Shown piece after piece: positions 45,757 to 54,855 of a stretch of DNA of 64,000 nt. This DNA is from JBOFIQ01 sp051654905. Lineage in GTDB: Bacteria; Actinomycetota; Actinomycetes; Propionibacteriales; Propionibacteriaceae. Position 1 is the first letter of the stretch. Each line of letters begins with the position of its first letter. The stretch spans positions 201,246-265,245 of the forward strand of contig JBOFYY010000111.1 in NCBI GenBank assembly GCA_051654905.1. Reading direction: 5' to 3'. Made by a program: the position numbers and the translations under genes. A model generated the notes under the pieces. The model had not been told where the DNA came from, did no database searches, and saw only the letters and a list, made by a program, of their open reading frames with translations.

Positions 45757-46700
45757 CGAATGCTCTCTTTCAATAACTCCACTACCGCTGCTACCAACTC
45801 TGGTGGCTCTATTACATAGGCACTATCACCTAATGAAGCAATTTCTGCACTAAGCAAACTTATTGACGACATATCTACGGCAATAGCTTCAAAACCTTCT
45901 GCTATTTCCCTAGCCACTAGCTCTCCTCGCTGCCGTAAACTATCTGCCGTTTTCTTTCGCACTGCAATAACAGCTTTATCGGTAGCTGGCTTAGGTGATA
46001 GCCGATCCACTGTTTCTTTGACTATCTCAGCATCAGGAATCGTATAAGAGTTTTCAGCCCCGCTAACTTTTACGCCACCATCAATACGGTTCAGTCTGAA
46101 CATACGTGGAGCTTGTCTAGCTAAATCGAATCCGTAAACGTACCAAGCCCCTCGCCTCGAACGTAACAACCACGGCTGCAACTGCCGTGATTCTCCTCGA
46201 TAGTTAAAAACTGCTGTACGGCGTTCAGCTAACGCTTTCCGGATTGGAGTTAACGCAGCTCCACCAGCATCAAGTCCACCACAGGCTGGAGCCAACAAAG
46301 TCAACCGCTGCGTATCTGGTTCGATCCCACCAGCTTGAAGTTTTGCTAACGCTGATGCGGTATGTTCTGCCATCGTTGCTTCTGTCCACATCCGCGATGC
46401 TAACGCTACCGCGGTCGCTTCTTCACAAGTAAACTCTAACGGCGGTAACGCGAATTGTTCTGCCCGGATCAAGTAACCGACTTCATCGTCGAAAAGTTCT
46501 GAGTTTTTTCCTACTTCGATAGGAATTCCCAGCGAACGCAACTCGTCTTTGTCACGCTCAAACATCCGCTCAAAATTAGTATCATTAGCCTCTCGATAAC
46601 CATCGATAATCTCGCGTAGCTGTTCTTTGGAAACAAAACGACGAGCAGCAAGCAAACAAATAGTGAGATTAATGAGCCGTTCAGACTTTTTAGCAGCCAT
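45753..46700 (-). CDS. pafB: WYL-domain regulator PafB
   Basis: A 315-aa winged-helix/WYL protein. The opening KSERLINLTICLLAARRFVSKEQL is the HTH domain, and GAWYVYGFDLARQAPRMFRLNRI is the WYL core, thought to sense single-stranded DNA. Partner of PafC, whose gene overlaps by four bases. It diverges from gluQRS with only 29 bases between starts, so both promoters must be compact. Confidence 0.9.
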   Translation of the reverse strand: MAAKKSERLINLTICLLAARRFVSKEQLREIIDGYREANDTNFERMFERDKDELRSLGIPIEVGKNSELFDDEVGYLIRAEQFALPPLEFTCEEATAVALASRMWTEATMAEHTASALAKLQAGGIEPDTQRLTLLAPACGGLDAGGAALTPIRKALAERRTAVFNYRGESRQLQPWLLRSRRGAWYVYGFDLARQAPRMFRLNRIDGGVKVSGAENSYTIPDAEIVKETVDRLSPKPATDKAVIAVRKKTADSLRQRGELVAREIAEGFEAIAVDMSSISLLSAEIASLGDSAYVIEPPELVAAVVELLKESIR

Positions 46701-46729
46701 GGAGTGAACTTATCTGACCTTAGTACCTT

Positions 46730-47644
46730 ATGGTGGGAGGCGTGACCATTGCCGGACGTTTTGCACCTAGCCCTACTTCAGATCTGCATCTGGGAAATCT
46801 ACGAACTGCGGTTCTTGCTTGGCTACTTGCCCGCAATACTGGACGCCAGTTTTATTTGCGTATTGAAGATCTAGATCAAGCTCGTGTCGCTGCGGCACCA
46901 GCAGTTGCTGCCCGTCAACTTGCTGATCTTTCTGCTTTAGGGATTGACTACGATGGTCAGATATGGCGGCAATCTGCGCGTACTGACATCTATGCTGCCG
47001 CAATTAAAAATCTGGTTACTTACGAATGCTTTTGTAGTCGTAAAGAAATTGCTGAAGCAGCTCAAGCTCCCAATAGCGCTTATGGCTATCGCCCTTATCC
47101 GGGCACTTGTCGAGATTTGACGTCAGAACAGCGACAGGAGCGACGACTACAACGTCCAGCAGCATTACGAGTCGATGCAGCTGCTACATCAATGACGATT
47201 CATGATCGTTGGAGTGGTGAAGTCACCAGTACCGTCGATGATTTTGTACTCCGCCGCAATGATGGCACTTGGGCATATAACCTTGCTGCCGTCGTAGATG
47301 ACGGGCTAAGCGGTATCGATCAGGTATGTCGCGGAATTGATCTGTTACCAAGTGCTCCCAGACAAGCCTGGCTAGCACAACAACTAGGTTTCGCTATTCC
47401 CGAATATGCTCATATTGGTTTGGTAGTTAACCACGAAAATCAGCGGCTTGCTAAGCGTGATGGTGCAGTAACTCTTAGTGATATGCAGGCAGCCGGATAT
47501 AGTCCAGCTCATGTTCTTGGTTGGATCGGAAAAACATTAGATTTAGGAGATGGTTCTCCAGTTACGGTGCAGACGCTAGCGGATCGTTTTGATCCTGCTA
47601 GCGTCTGCACCGACGACATCATATGGGACGTTACAGTCTTTTAA
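46730..47644 (+). CDS. gluQ: Glutamyl-Q tRNA(Asp) synthetase
   Basis: A 304-aa truncated glutamyl-tRNA synthetase paralogue. GRFAPSPTSDLHLGNLRTA is the HIGH region (HLGN), CFCSRKEI shows the zinc-site Cys residues, and KRDG replaces KMSKS (RLAKRDGAVTL). It adds glutamate to queuosine in tRNA-Asp, not to tRNA-Glu. ATG 46730 or GTG 46742 could start it; GGGAGG between them complicates the choice. A long inverted repeat sits inside its 3' end. The stop overlaps that of the FKBP gene. Confidence 0.88.
   Translation: MVGGVTIAGRFAPSPTSDLHLGNLRTAVLAWLLARNTGRQFYLRIEDLDQARVAAAPAVAARQLADLSALGIDYDGQIWRQSARTDIYAAAIKNLVTYECFCSRKEIAEAAQAPNSAYGYRPYPGTCRDLTSEQRQERRLQRPAALRVDAAATSMTIHDRWSGEVTSTVDDFVLRRNDGTWAYNLAAVVDDGLSGIDQVCRGIDLLPSAPRQAWLAQQLGFAIPEYAHIGLVVNHENQRLAKRDGAVTLSDMQAAGYSPAHVLGWIGKTLDLGDGSPVTVQTLADRFDPASVCTDDIIWDVTVF
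47565..47612 (+). repeat. Long inverted repeat inside the end of gluQ
   Basis: Arms 47565-47585 and 47591-47612 are perfect reverse complements over 21 bp apart from one bulged T, with a 5-base loop (GTTTT at 47586-47590). It lies in coding sequence, 32 bases before the gluQ stop, between two convergent genes. Confidence 0.8.
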
Positions 47645-48663
47645 GCTTTCGCAACAAAAAGCAGATCTACGACAAAGATCAATGTCTCATCAGCAGCAAT
47701 AGCAGGAGTAGCGTTTCCTTGAGCTCCGTAGCCATCTTTAGGTGGCACAACCAGCAATACTCGCGACCCTACTGTTTGTCCGGCTAAACCTTTTTGCCAG
47801 CCTTGAATGAGCCGCGGCAAAGCTGCTTGCTGAGCTTTAGCTCCGTAGCTTTCTTCCAAAACTTGCCCGGTCTTAGCTGAAATAGTCTGGTAGTGCACTA
47901 AGACGCTATCGGTAGCACTTACTGACTGTCCCTGACCTTTAATGATAGTTTTAGCGACGGTCTCTTCTGGAGCGGCGAAACCTTCTGGAATTGTCACAGT
48001 TGGCTTAGCTGCGTCTCCTCCCACCTGCGGCATAGCCGGATCTTGTGGCTGTGGCTCACCTTGTACTTGCGATAGTGAAGTAGCCACAATATCGACTACG
48101 AAAAGAATCGTGTCCCCCTTAGCGATATCCGCATTAGGGTTGCCTTCGGCATAACCGTCAGCGCTAGGCATAGCAATTAGAACTCGGCTGCCTGATTTCT
48201 GACCTACTAGTCCCTTTTTGAAACCAGGAACAACCTGATCGACTGAGAATGAAGCTGTTTTTCCGGAGCTGTAGTTTTCGTCAAACTTTTTCCCAGTAGC
48301 ACCGTTTAAACCGTAGTAGAACACATCTACGACAGCGCCTTCGCTAACTGTTGCCCCATCGCCTTCGGCAAGAACCTTAGTTTGGGTACTGTTGATTCCC
48401 CACGGAGCAGGAACAGTGATCTGTGGTTGCGCTAATTTTTCAGCATTAACGGTAATCGCATCAAGGTTTGTAGATACTGCAGCTGGTACCCGTGAGGCTG
48501 GAGATGGCGTAGCTGTTTCAGGAGCAGCAGTTATTGCTGGTAGCGGGCTGCTCGAATCATCAGCTGATGGATTCCCTTTTTGGCACGCAGCCATAGAAAG
48601 GGTGCAGATAGCAGAGACCGCGATGAGAGCGGTACGACGGAAGGTATTCGACACCCTTGCCAC
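47641..48663 (-). CDS. Lipoprotein with two FKBP-type peptidyl-prolyl isomerase domains
   Basis: A 340-aa exported protein. The signal peptide ends with lipobox SMAAC near residue 26. A Ser/Pro/Ala-rich spacer follows, then two FKBP domains: about 75-190 (VDVFYYGLNGATGKKFDENY … VVPGFKKGL) and 230-340 (VLVHYQTISAKTG … LIQGWQKGLAGQ). It should assist folding of exported proteins at the membrane surface. FKBP genes near pafA-pafBC are common in actinobacteria. It is 10 bases downstream of the DUF808 gene. Confidence 0.9.
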   Translation of the reverse strand: MARVSNTFRRTALIAVSAICTLSMAACQKGNPSADDSSSPLPAITAAPETATPSPASRVPAAVSTNLDAITVNAEKLAQPQITVPAPWGINSTQTKVLAEGDGATVSEGAVVDVFYYGLNGATGKKFDENYSSGKTASFSVDQVVPGFKKGLVGQKSGSRVLIAMPSADGYAEGNPNADIAKGDTILFVVDIVATSLSQVQGEPQPQDPAMPQVGGDAAKPTVTIPEGFAAPEETVAKTIIKGQGQSVSATDSVLVHYQTISAKTGQVLEESYGAKAQQAALPRLIQGWQKGLAGQTVGSRVLLVVPPKDGYGAQGNATPAIAADETLIFVVDLLFVAKA

Positions 48664-48672
48664 GATACCGGA

Positions 48673-49587
48673 TTATTTGCTACGGATCTTCTTTGCTACC
48701 AGATGAGCTAGTTGAAATGCACTAGCGATGATTAGTCCAACTGCTAATCCGACCATTGCCGAACATACAGTTTCAACAAGCCAAGCTAATGCTCCAGCAG
48801 CAGGGAATCCATGAACTAAAGCAGCTATATGCTCAATGATGTGATGAGGTTTTCGCCAACCTATAGTCGCCAAACTAGTAACTAAAATATGTCCGCCAAC
48901 CCAAAGCATGGCAGCAACGCCGACAATAGATAGCAGAGACATTATTTTAGGCATTCCTTGTACCAAAAGATTTCCTACCTTGGCAGATAGCCCAGAGCGA
49001 CGTTTCATCATCGCTAATCCGATGTCATCCATTTTGACTAAGATCGCCACTACTCCATAAACCAAAGTGGTAATAACAACAGCTACCCCCGCCAGTGTTA
49101 CTGCCCGCATCGCCAACGGCGCATCAGCAACTGAAGCCAGCGAAATAATCATGATCTCAGCTGACAAAATAAAGTCGGTAGTAATGGCACCACGCACAAG
49201 TTTCTTTTCCGAATCAGCACCACGTTCTAGTACTGGCGCAGCACCTTCATCATCATCTTGTTTGCCAGGCAAGACCGCTTCCATGATTTTTTCGGCACCT
49301 TCAAAGGAAAGATACGCCCCACCCACTAGCAAAATTGGTGGCAATATCCATGGCGCGAACTGACTAGCAATTAACGCCACCACCAAAATAACCATTTTAT
49401 TAAGTAGTGAACCTTTAGCGATTTTCCAAATAATAGGTAATTCTCGAGCTGGTGATACTCCCGAAATATATTGCGGAGTCACCGCAGTATCGTCAACAAC
49501 AATCCCGAGTGCTTTTGTGCTAGCAGCACTAGTCAGCTTGACTATAGCAGCTACGTCGTCAAGTAACGCGGCAAGGCCTCCAGCCAC
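48673..49587 (-). CDS. DUF808 inner-membrane protein (YedI-like)
   Basis: A 304-aa protein with about six to seven membrane segments. The opening AGGLAALLDDVAAIVKLTS, then …VVDDTAVTPQYISG and LLVGGAYLSFEGAEK, match DUF808. Function is unknown. Genetic linkage to the FKBP lipoprotein is tight (10 bases). GTG or ATG at 49587 is preceded by GGAGAG-like bases. Confidence 0.85.
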   Translation of the reverse strand: MAGGLAALLDDVAAIVKLTSAASTKALGIVVDDTAVTPQYISGVSPARELPIIWKIAKGSLLNKMVILVVALIASQFAPWILPPILLVGGAYLSFEGAEKIMEAVLPGKQDDDEGAAPVLERGADSEKKLVRGAITTDFILSAEIMIISLASVADAPLAMRAVTLAGVAVVITTLVYGVVAILVKMDDIGLAMMKRRSGLSAKVGNLLVQGMPKIMSLLSIVGVAAMLWVGGHILVTSLATIGWRKPHHIIEHIAALVHGFPAAGALAWLVETVCSAMVGLAVGLIIASAFQLAHLVAKKIRSK

Positions 49588-49641
49588 AAGAACTCTCCTC
49601 TAAAAGGTTTTATAAATCGTTTCTACGATACCAGCGCGCAG

Positions 49642-51036
49642 CTATAACGGCAGATATGAATCAAAGACGGTAGTGTTGCTTGATTGTTTATCTAACCGAG
49701 CCAATAAGTCTTCCACTCGCTGATCACTAGCAGCAAAAGGATCGGTCAACCTGACTGTGCCATCACGTATATCTTTAACGTGAAGTTGCACCCAATCAAC
49801 CTCAACATCTCTACGCGCTTGGCGTGCCGCAGCCAAGAACTTACCGCGCAACGCAGCTCTAGTATTGTCAGGCGGTGCCAACATTGCAGTTTTCACTTCA
49901 CTAACATCAGTTAATCGTTCAATAGCGCCGCTACGCTCCAATAGCCGGCATACTCCCCCGTCGGTAATCTGATGCCAGGCAAGATCGAGGTGCGCTAAGC
50001 GTCGATCAGACAGCGATAGTTGGTGTTTCTCGGCATAGCGTTGTAGCCATAAAAACTTAGCTACCCATTCCACTTGCGTAGCCAAGGGCTCAAGGTGACG
50101 TTGCCGCAAACAAGTGAGAACTTGTTCCCAACGATGAAGCACCTCCAGTAGAACATCATCTAAATCTGTCAGTTCGCTACATAAATCTAAATATCGCTCT
50201 TGAATATCAAGTGCCGTGACCTGAATGCCATCTGCTAGTTCAATAGCAGCTCGCCCATAGTGGTCTCTAGCGACTGCTTTGATCGCAGAAATCGGATCAG
50301 CCAGCACTGCATCTGCCAGAATCTGAGGACCTTTTTGTTCTAGCAATCGCAAAACCAGCTCCGTGGTTCCTACTTTTAGCAAAGTCGAAACTTCAGCCAG
50401 ATTAGAATCACCAACGATTACATGCATTCGACGAAAACGCCGCGGATCAGCATGAGGCTCATCGCGAGTATTGATCATGGGGCGAGACTGCGTCGTGGTA
50501 GAAGCAACTTCTTCTGCCATATGGTCGGCTCGTTGACTCACCAAGAACTCGGTCTGTCCCTGGCTTTGCAGTAACTTTCCAGCCCCACATAACAATTGTC
50601 TTGTTACTAAGAAAGGAATGAGAGCCTCAGTAAAAGAACTGAAATCATCAATCCGGGACACTAAGTAATTTTCATGACATCCATAAGAATTACCGTAGCT
50701 GTCAGTATTATTCTTAAAAAGACAGATTTTCCCAGCGCGCCCAGTATTTTCCAGCTGCTTATCTGCTTGCTGCGCCAGTTCTAACATCCGTTCTTCACCG
50801 GCTCTATCGTGAGCTAACAGCATAGGAATATCAGAACATTCTGCGGTGGCATACTCTGGGTGCGATCCCACATCAAGATAAAGCCGTGAACCATTTTCTA
50901 GAAAAATATTATTGGCCGAATACTTTTCTACGATCGGTCTAAAGAGTACTCGAGCAGCATCTTCTGGCGACATCATGCGACTTCCGCTAGCTGTCGCCAG
51001 AAGACCAAACTCTGTTTCTAGACCGTAAATACGCAT
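49642..51036 (-). CDS. pafA: Proteasome accessory factor PafA (Pup ligase)
   Basis: A 464-aa enzyme of the carboxylate-amine ligase fold. YGLETEFGL (ATP/Mg Glu), LDVGSHPEYATAE, LFKNNTDSYGNSYGCHENYL and RSRPMINTRDEPHAD are PafA/Dop signatures; LFKNNTD and overall length favour PafA, which attaches Pup to lysines. Pup, Dop and proteasome subunits are not next to it. It starts only 5 bases beyond the end of rluB, on the same strand. Confidence 0.92.
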   Translation of the reverse strand: MRIYGLETEFGLLATASGSRMMSPEDAARVLFRPIVEKYSANNIFLENGSRLYLDVGSHPEYATAECSDIPMLLAHDRAGEERMLELAQQADKQLENTGRAGKICLFKNNTDSYGNSYGCHENYLVSRIDDFSSFTEALIPFLVTRQLLCGAGKLLQSQGQTEFLVSQRADHMAEEVASTTTQSRPMINTRDEPHADPRRFRRMHVIVGDSNLAEVSTLLKVGTTELVLRLLEQKGPQILADAVLADPISAIKAVARDHYGRAAIELADGIQVTALDIQERYLDLCSELTDLDDVLLEVLHRWEQVLTCLRQRHLEPLATQVEWVAKFLWLQRYAEKHQLSLSDRRLAHLDLAWHQITDGGVCRLLERSGAIERLTDVSEVKTAMLAPPDNTRAALRGKFLAAARQARRDVEVDWVQLHVKDIRDGTVRLTDPFAASDQRVEDLLARLDKQSSNTTVFDSYLPL

Positions 51037-51040
51037 TTAT

Positions 51041-51796
51041 TTACATCTGTACGATATCTAGCAAAGCACCTAGCTCATCGCGGGTTAGTTCGCGCGTCTC
51101 GCCAGCGGGTAGCGAACCTAAGCGAATCGGACCTATTGCGGTGCGCCCCAACTTACGTACTGGATGCTGTAATACGTCAAACATACGTCGCACAACTCGG
51201 TTAGCGCCAGAGTGAATCGTAACGCTCACTAGGGACTTAACATCGCTACGCATAATGAGCTTAACCGCATCTGGTTTTATGAAACCATCTTCTAGTTTCA
51301 CACCTTTTTCTAAGCGCTTAAGAACCTTATTGTCAACGAATCCTTCGACCTCAGCAATATAGGTCTTAGCTACTTCATACCGCGGATGTGCTAACCGATT
51401 AGCGAACTCACCATCATTGGTCAAAATAATTAGACCATCGGTATCAGTATCTAGCCGCCCCACATGGAAAAGTCGTTCCTTCTGACGTCCCAGATAATCT
51501 TGAATCGTGGGTCGTCCCTCTGGATCAATCATGGTAGAAACTACGCCGCGAGGCTTATTTAGTACTAAGTAGATATGACGTCGTGGCGGTGGAATCCGAG
51601 CCCCATCAACGCGAATGGTATCTACATCCGGTTTAACTCGAAGTCCCTGCTCAGTAACGATACGTCCGTTAACTTCAACTCGACCTTCGTAAATTAAGTT
51701 CTCCGAAGCTCGCCTAGAAGCAATACCAGCCTGCGCTAGCGCTTTCTGTAACCGGATACCTTCGATAGTCTCAAGGTCATCTTTTTGCTCAGCCAT
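51041..51796 (-). CDS. rluB: 23S rRNA pseudouridine synthase, RluB/RsuA family
   Basis: About 251 aa from ATG 51796, which has GGAGAG ten bases upstream; the longer frame from 51883 has an unlikely Pro-rich leader. An S4 domain (RLQKALAQAGIASRRASENLI) is followed by the catalytic motif GRLDTDTDGLIILTNDG with the active Asp. It converts uridine to pseudouridine in 23S (or 16S) rRNA. Conserved neighbour of parA in actinobacteria. Confidence 0.93.
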   Translation of the reverse strand: MAEQKDDLETIEGIRLQKALAQAGIASRRASENLIYEGRVEVNGRIVTEQGLRVKPDVDTIRVDGARIPPPRRHIYLVLNKPRGVVSTMIDPEGRPTIQDYLGRQKERLFHVGRLDTDTDGLIILTNDGEFANRLAHPRYEVAKTYIAEVEGFVDNKVLKRLEKGVKLEDGFIKPDAVKLIMRSDVKSLVSVTIHSGANRVVRRMFDVLQHPVRKLGRTAIGPIRLGSLPAGETRELTRDELGALLDIVQM

Positions 51797-51921
51797 AAAA
51801 TGACTCTCCATCCTGTTCGGTCCCCTCCCGGGAAGCGGATGTTGCCCAATTAGCAACGGTGAATAGCTAAGACTACCGGGCAAAACCTCCCTAGGAAAGT
51901 AATGCTCAGCTTGTTAGATGC

Positions 51922-52260
51922 TCAGGAGGTTAGCCGAGTCACTAATTGTGACTCTTCCCCTTGAGTTTCCAGATCAGCCAATGCTGCGGCAATAGCTTCT
52001 CGCACGATACGTCCTCTATCTACTGCCACCCCAAAGTTAGCGCGTAATGTCAGACGAGCTTGTTCCAAGCCAAGTAATTCTTCTTGGGAAACGTAAACCG
52101 TAATTTTGCTATCGTGGCGAACCCGACCCGTAGGTTTGAGTTCATCACTACCATCTGCAGTAGCAACGGCCTCAGAGCTTTGGCTTGATTGCTTAATTTT
52201 ATCAGTTTTCGTAGGACGAAAAAGTTCCGCAGCCCCCGGCAAACTTACTTTGCGCGGCAT
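51922..52260 (-). CDS. Ribbon-helix-helix-like small protein after parA
   Basis: A 112-aa protein. A variable N-terminus precedes a C-terminal SKITVYVSQEELLGLEQARL … VDRGRIVREAIAAALADLE region, a strand plus two helices as in RHH/CopG DNA-binding domains. It overlaps the parA end by 16 bases and is likely co-translated. Small partners of ParA usually load the ATPase onto DNA or cargo, so a segregation role is inferred. It occupies the place where scpA and scpB often lie. Confidence 0.75.
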   Translation of the reverse strand: MPRKVSLPGAAELFRPTKTDKIKQSSQSSEAVATADGSDELKPTGRVRHDSKITVYVSQEELLGLEQARLTLRANFGVAVDRGRIVREAIAAALADLETQGEESQLVTRLTS

Positions 52261-53204
52261 CGAGCTAGCACCTCTTTAGCAAGCGATCTATATGCGGCAG
52301 CCCCCGGAGATGAACTGGCGTAGGTAGTAATGGGCTCACCCGCCACAGTCGTTTCAGGGAACTTAATAGTACGACGAATCACAGTATGGAAAACTTGTTC
52401 GCCGAAAGCATCGACGACTCGCTCTAGCACCTCACGCGAGTGCAAAGTACGAGCATCGTACATAGTTCCCAAAATACCTAAGATTTGTAGATTTGGATTG
52501 AGACGATCCTGAACCTTAGTAATGGTTTCAGTCAACATAGCGATACCCCGCAAAGCAAAGTATTCGCATTCCAAAGGCATCACAACATAATCAGATGCAG
52601 TCAACGCATTGATCGTAAGTAGTCCCAGCGAAGGTGCACAGTCGATCAAAATAACGTCGTACTGATCTTTGACCTTCTCTAGCAGTCTGGTTAGTACCTG
52701 CTCTCGAGCAACTTCACTAACTAGCTGAACTTCAGCAGCAGATAGATCAATATTCGACGGCATAATGTCAAGGTTCTCTACCGTGGTCTGATGGATTACA
52801 TCAGCGACACCGTATTCCTTGCTCAACAGTACGTTATAAACACTGACGTCTAGGGTATGCGGATTAACTCCTAGCCCTACTGAGAGCGATCCTTGCGGAT
52901 CAAAATCTACTAAGAGCACTCGTCGCCCAGTCTCAACTAACGCCGCACCCAAGTTGATGGTGGTCGTAGTCTTACCGACGCCACCTTTTTGGTTGCACAT
53001 GGAGATCACCATGGCATGTTTTGGTCCAGCAGCCGGAGCGGTAGGTTCTGGCAGATTAGGGAAAGGACGTCCAGTAGGTCCTAGCTCAGCAACAGCAGGG
53101 ACGATATCGTCGCCTTCACTAACAGCAGCCACAACGAAAGGTTCTTCATGAACCGCTTCAAATAAGGTCTGTTCACCTGACGTATGAGCGTTATTCTGAG
53201 CCAT
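52245..53204 (-). CDS. parA: ParA-family chromosome-partitioning ATPase
   Basis: A 319-aa protein with a roughly 60-residue N-terminal extension before the deviant Walker A KGGVGKTTT (in SMCNQKGGVGKTT). The Walker A' VDFDPQGSLS and Walker B ILIDCAPSLG follow. It is the second ParA type found beside xerD and scpAB in actinobacteria, distinct from the origin-proximal Soj. GGGGAGGA precedes ATG 53204. It is co-oriented with xerD. Confidence 0.92.
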   Translation of the reverse strand: MAQNNAHTSGEQTLFEAVHEEPFVVAAVSEGDDIVPAVAELGPTGRPFPNLPEPTAPAAGPKHAMVISMCNQKGGVGKTTTTINLGAALVETGRRVLLVDFDPQGSLSVGLGVNPHTLDVSVYNVLLSKEYGVADVIHQTTVENLDIMPSNIDLSAAEVQLVSEVAREQVLTRLLEKVKDQYDVILIDCAPSLGLLTINALTASDYVVMPLECEYFALRGIAMLTETITKVQDRLNPNLQILGILGTMYDARTLHSREVLERVVDAFGEQVFHTVIRRTIKFPETTVAGEPITTYASSSPGAAAYRSLAKEVLARCRAK

Positions 53205-53239
53205 ATCTAGTCCTCCCCAAACATGCGATACCGCTTACT

Positions 53240-54172
53240 CTAGCGCGCTCGGGGGTGACTCGTCAGATACACCTGCCGAAGCTGTTCAGCAGTTACTTTG
53301 GTATAGATCTGTGTTGTTGTTACTGACGAGTGCCCTAACAGCTCTTGTACTACCCGAATATCGGCTCCGCCATCAAGTAAATGTGTGGCAAATGAGTGGC
53401 GTAATGTGTGTGGCGAAATCTCTACTTGCAGCTGAGCTCGGATTGTAATCTGCTGTAATGACGCCCAAGCGCTCTGTCTGCTAAAACGCGCTCCCCTGCT
53501 ATTGAGTAACAATGCTGGTGTTGCTTTACCTTCTTTAGCCCAAGTCGGTCTACCTCGCACTAGCCATGCTGTAATAGCAGCCCTAGCAAAAGATCCCAGC
53601 GGAACAATTCGCTCTTTTCTACCTTTTCCCCATAACCGCAGCCCAGCATCTGGATCTGCTACCGCGGTTGAGACGTCATCCACATCAAGCTGACATATCT
53701 CACTGACGCGCGCACCAGTCCCGTACAGCAACTCTAAGAGAGCTGCATCCCGCAATCCTTCAATAGTTTCAGTATTTAGAGCTGCAAAGAGCTGCTGTAC
53801 TTGTCCTATCGATAATGCTTTTGGTAGATGGTCGGGAAGTTTTGGCGTTGCTGTTCCCACCGTAGGATCAGTCTTAGCGATGCCTTCTTCCACCAGGAAA
53901 CGCGACAATGAGCGCACTGCCGCTAAAGCTCGAGCGATAGAAGCTGGCGCCATCGCTTGATGATCATCATCGCCATGACTCAGCAGCCGCGTAAAACCTG
54001 AAATATGTTCAGCCTTAGCGTGATCTAGATCATCGATATTTTCCTGTTGTAAATACTCCAGATAGCGTTTCAAATCACGTCGATAAGCCGAAATAGTATG
54101 TCCGGAGGCGCCTCGTTCAACTCGAAGATGATCCAGATATGACTGTACGGCTCGTTCAGCAGCTGATACCAC
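53240..54172 (-). CDS. xerD: Site-specific tyrosine recombinase XerD
   Basis: About 310 aa from GTG 54172 (VVSAAERAVQSYLDHLRVERG); longer starts up to 54238 would add a non-homologous leader inside the NUDIX gene. The N-terminal SAM-like domain ends near 100. The catalytic Arg (GTGARVSEIC), HTLRHSFATHLL (HxxR) and the final Tyr in TTTQIYTKV are present. Resolves chromosome dimers at dif with XerC. It lies in the core synteny block, so it is not the integrase of the island. Confidence 0.92.
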   Translation of the reverse strand: MVSAAERAVQSYLDHLRVERGASGHTISAYRRDLKRYLEYLQQENIDDLDHAKAEHISGFTRLLSHGDDDHQAMAPASIARALAAVRSLSRFLVEEGIAKTDPTVGTATPKLPDHLPKALSIGQVQQLFAALNTETIEGLRDAALLELLYGTGARVSEICQLDVDDVSTAVADPDAGLRLWGKGRKERIVPLGSFARAAITAWLVRGRPTWAKEGKATPALLLNSRGARFSRQSAWASLQQITIRAQLQVEISPHTLRHSFATHLLDGGADIRVVQELLGHSSVTTTQIYTKVTAEQLRQVYLTSHPRAR

Positions 54173-54830
54173 GACGTCCTGCTTGATGTCCTCGTGCAAG
54201 CCACAGCGCATCAGGAGCCCGTAGCTGCTCCCAACCACCCCGATGTTGTGCTGCTGCTAGTGCAAGCACCCCACTAATCAACGTGCCATTCTCACATCGT
54301 CCCGAAAAAATGGCATCTAGCAGATCAGGAATTGTTGCCCAGCCTTGTTCCATATCTGCTTCCTCATCTTCGACAAGAAAACCGGTAGGACAAGCGCATG
54401 GTCGCAATCCTCGCGCTGCAAAAATCCGAATTGATTCTGTTGACGATCCTGCTGACCCAAAGAAATCAACTAAAACTCGCCATTCGTCAGCTTCTAACAT
54501 GGCTTCTTCTGCTAATTCTCGACGAGCTGCTGCTAGCGGATCTTCGTCACCGTTATCTAACAAGCCAGCAATAGGTTCAATCATTGTTAGACCTGCAGGA
54601 TGACGATACTGCCGCAATACTGCTATCTGCTGGTCATCATTGATAGCAAGGACTGCTACTGCCCCTGGATGATCTAAATAAGTTCTGACCATAGTTTCTC
54701 CGCTAGGAGTGGTTACTTGGTCTGAAAGTACTGAAAAAACTGGCACTTTAGGCCCTGGAACTCGCGCTACGATTGGCCAAGCTTGCGGCACATCAATCAG
54801 ATCGTCAGCAGTAAATACGGTATCGCTCAT
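54156..54830 (-). CDS. NUDIX hydrolase, ADP-ribose pyrophosphatase type
   Basis: A 224-aa protein. The Nudix box is GLLDNGDEDPLAAARRELAEEA (near 87-108), with RELAEEA keeping the catalytic glutamates. Upstream residues IAVLRQYRHPAG are typical of ADP-ribose pyrophosphatases. It hydrolyses ADP-ribose or related nucleotide sugars. The 3' end overlaps the start of xerD. Located between recN and xerD as in other actinobacteria. Confidence 0.9.
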   Translation of the reverse strand: MSDTVFTADDLIDVPQAWPIVARVPGPKVPVFSVLSDQVTTPSGETMVRTYLDHPGAVAVLAINDDQQIAVLRQYRHPAGLTMIEPIAGLLDNGDEDPLAAARRELAEEAMLEADEWRVLVDFFGSAGSSTESIRIFAARGLRPCACPTGFLVEDEEADMEQGWATIPDLLDAIFSGRCENGTLISGVLALAAAQHRGGWEQLRAPDALWLARGHQAGRRGISC

Positions 54831-54855
54831 TGGTTGGATCCTCGCTTAATATTAG

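Noticed and set aside
49642..51036. Dop (deamidase of Pup) instead of PafA
   Set aside because: Length, the LFKNNTD motif and the link to pafB/pafC fit PafA better.
53240..54172. XerD as the integrase of the island
   Set aside because: It sits in the conserved NUDIX-xerD-parA block far from the island and has the normal chromosome-dimer-resolution form.
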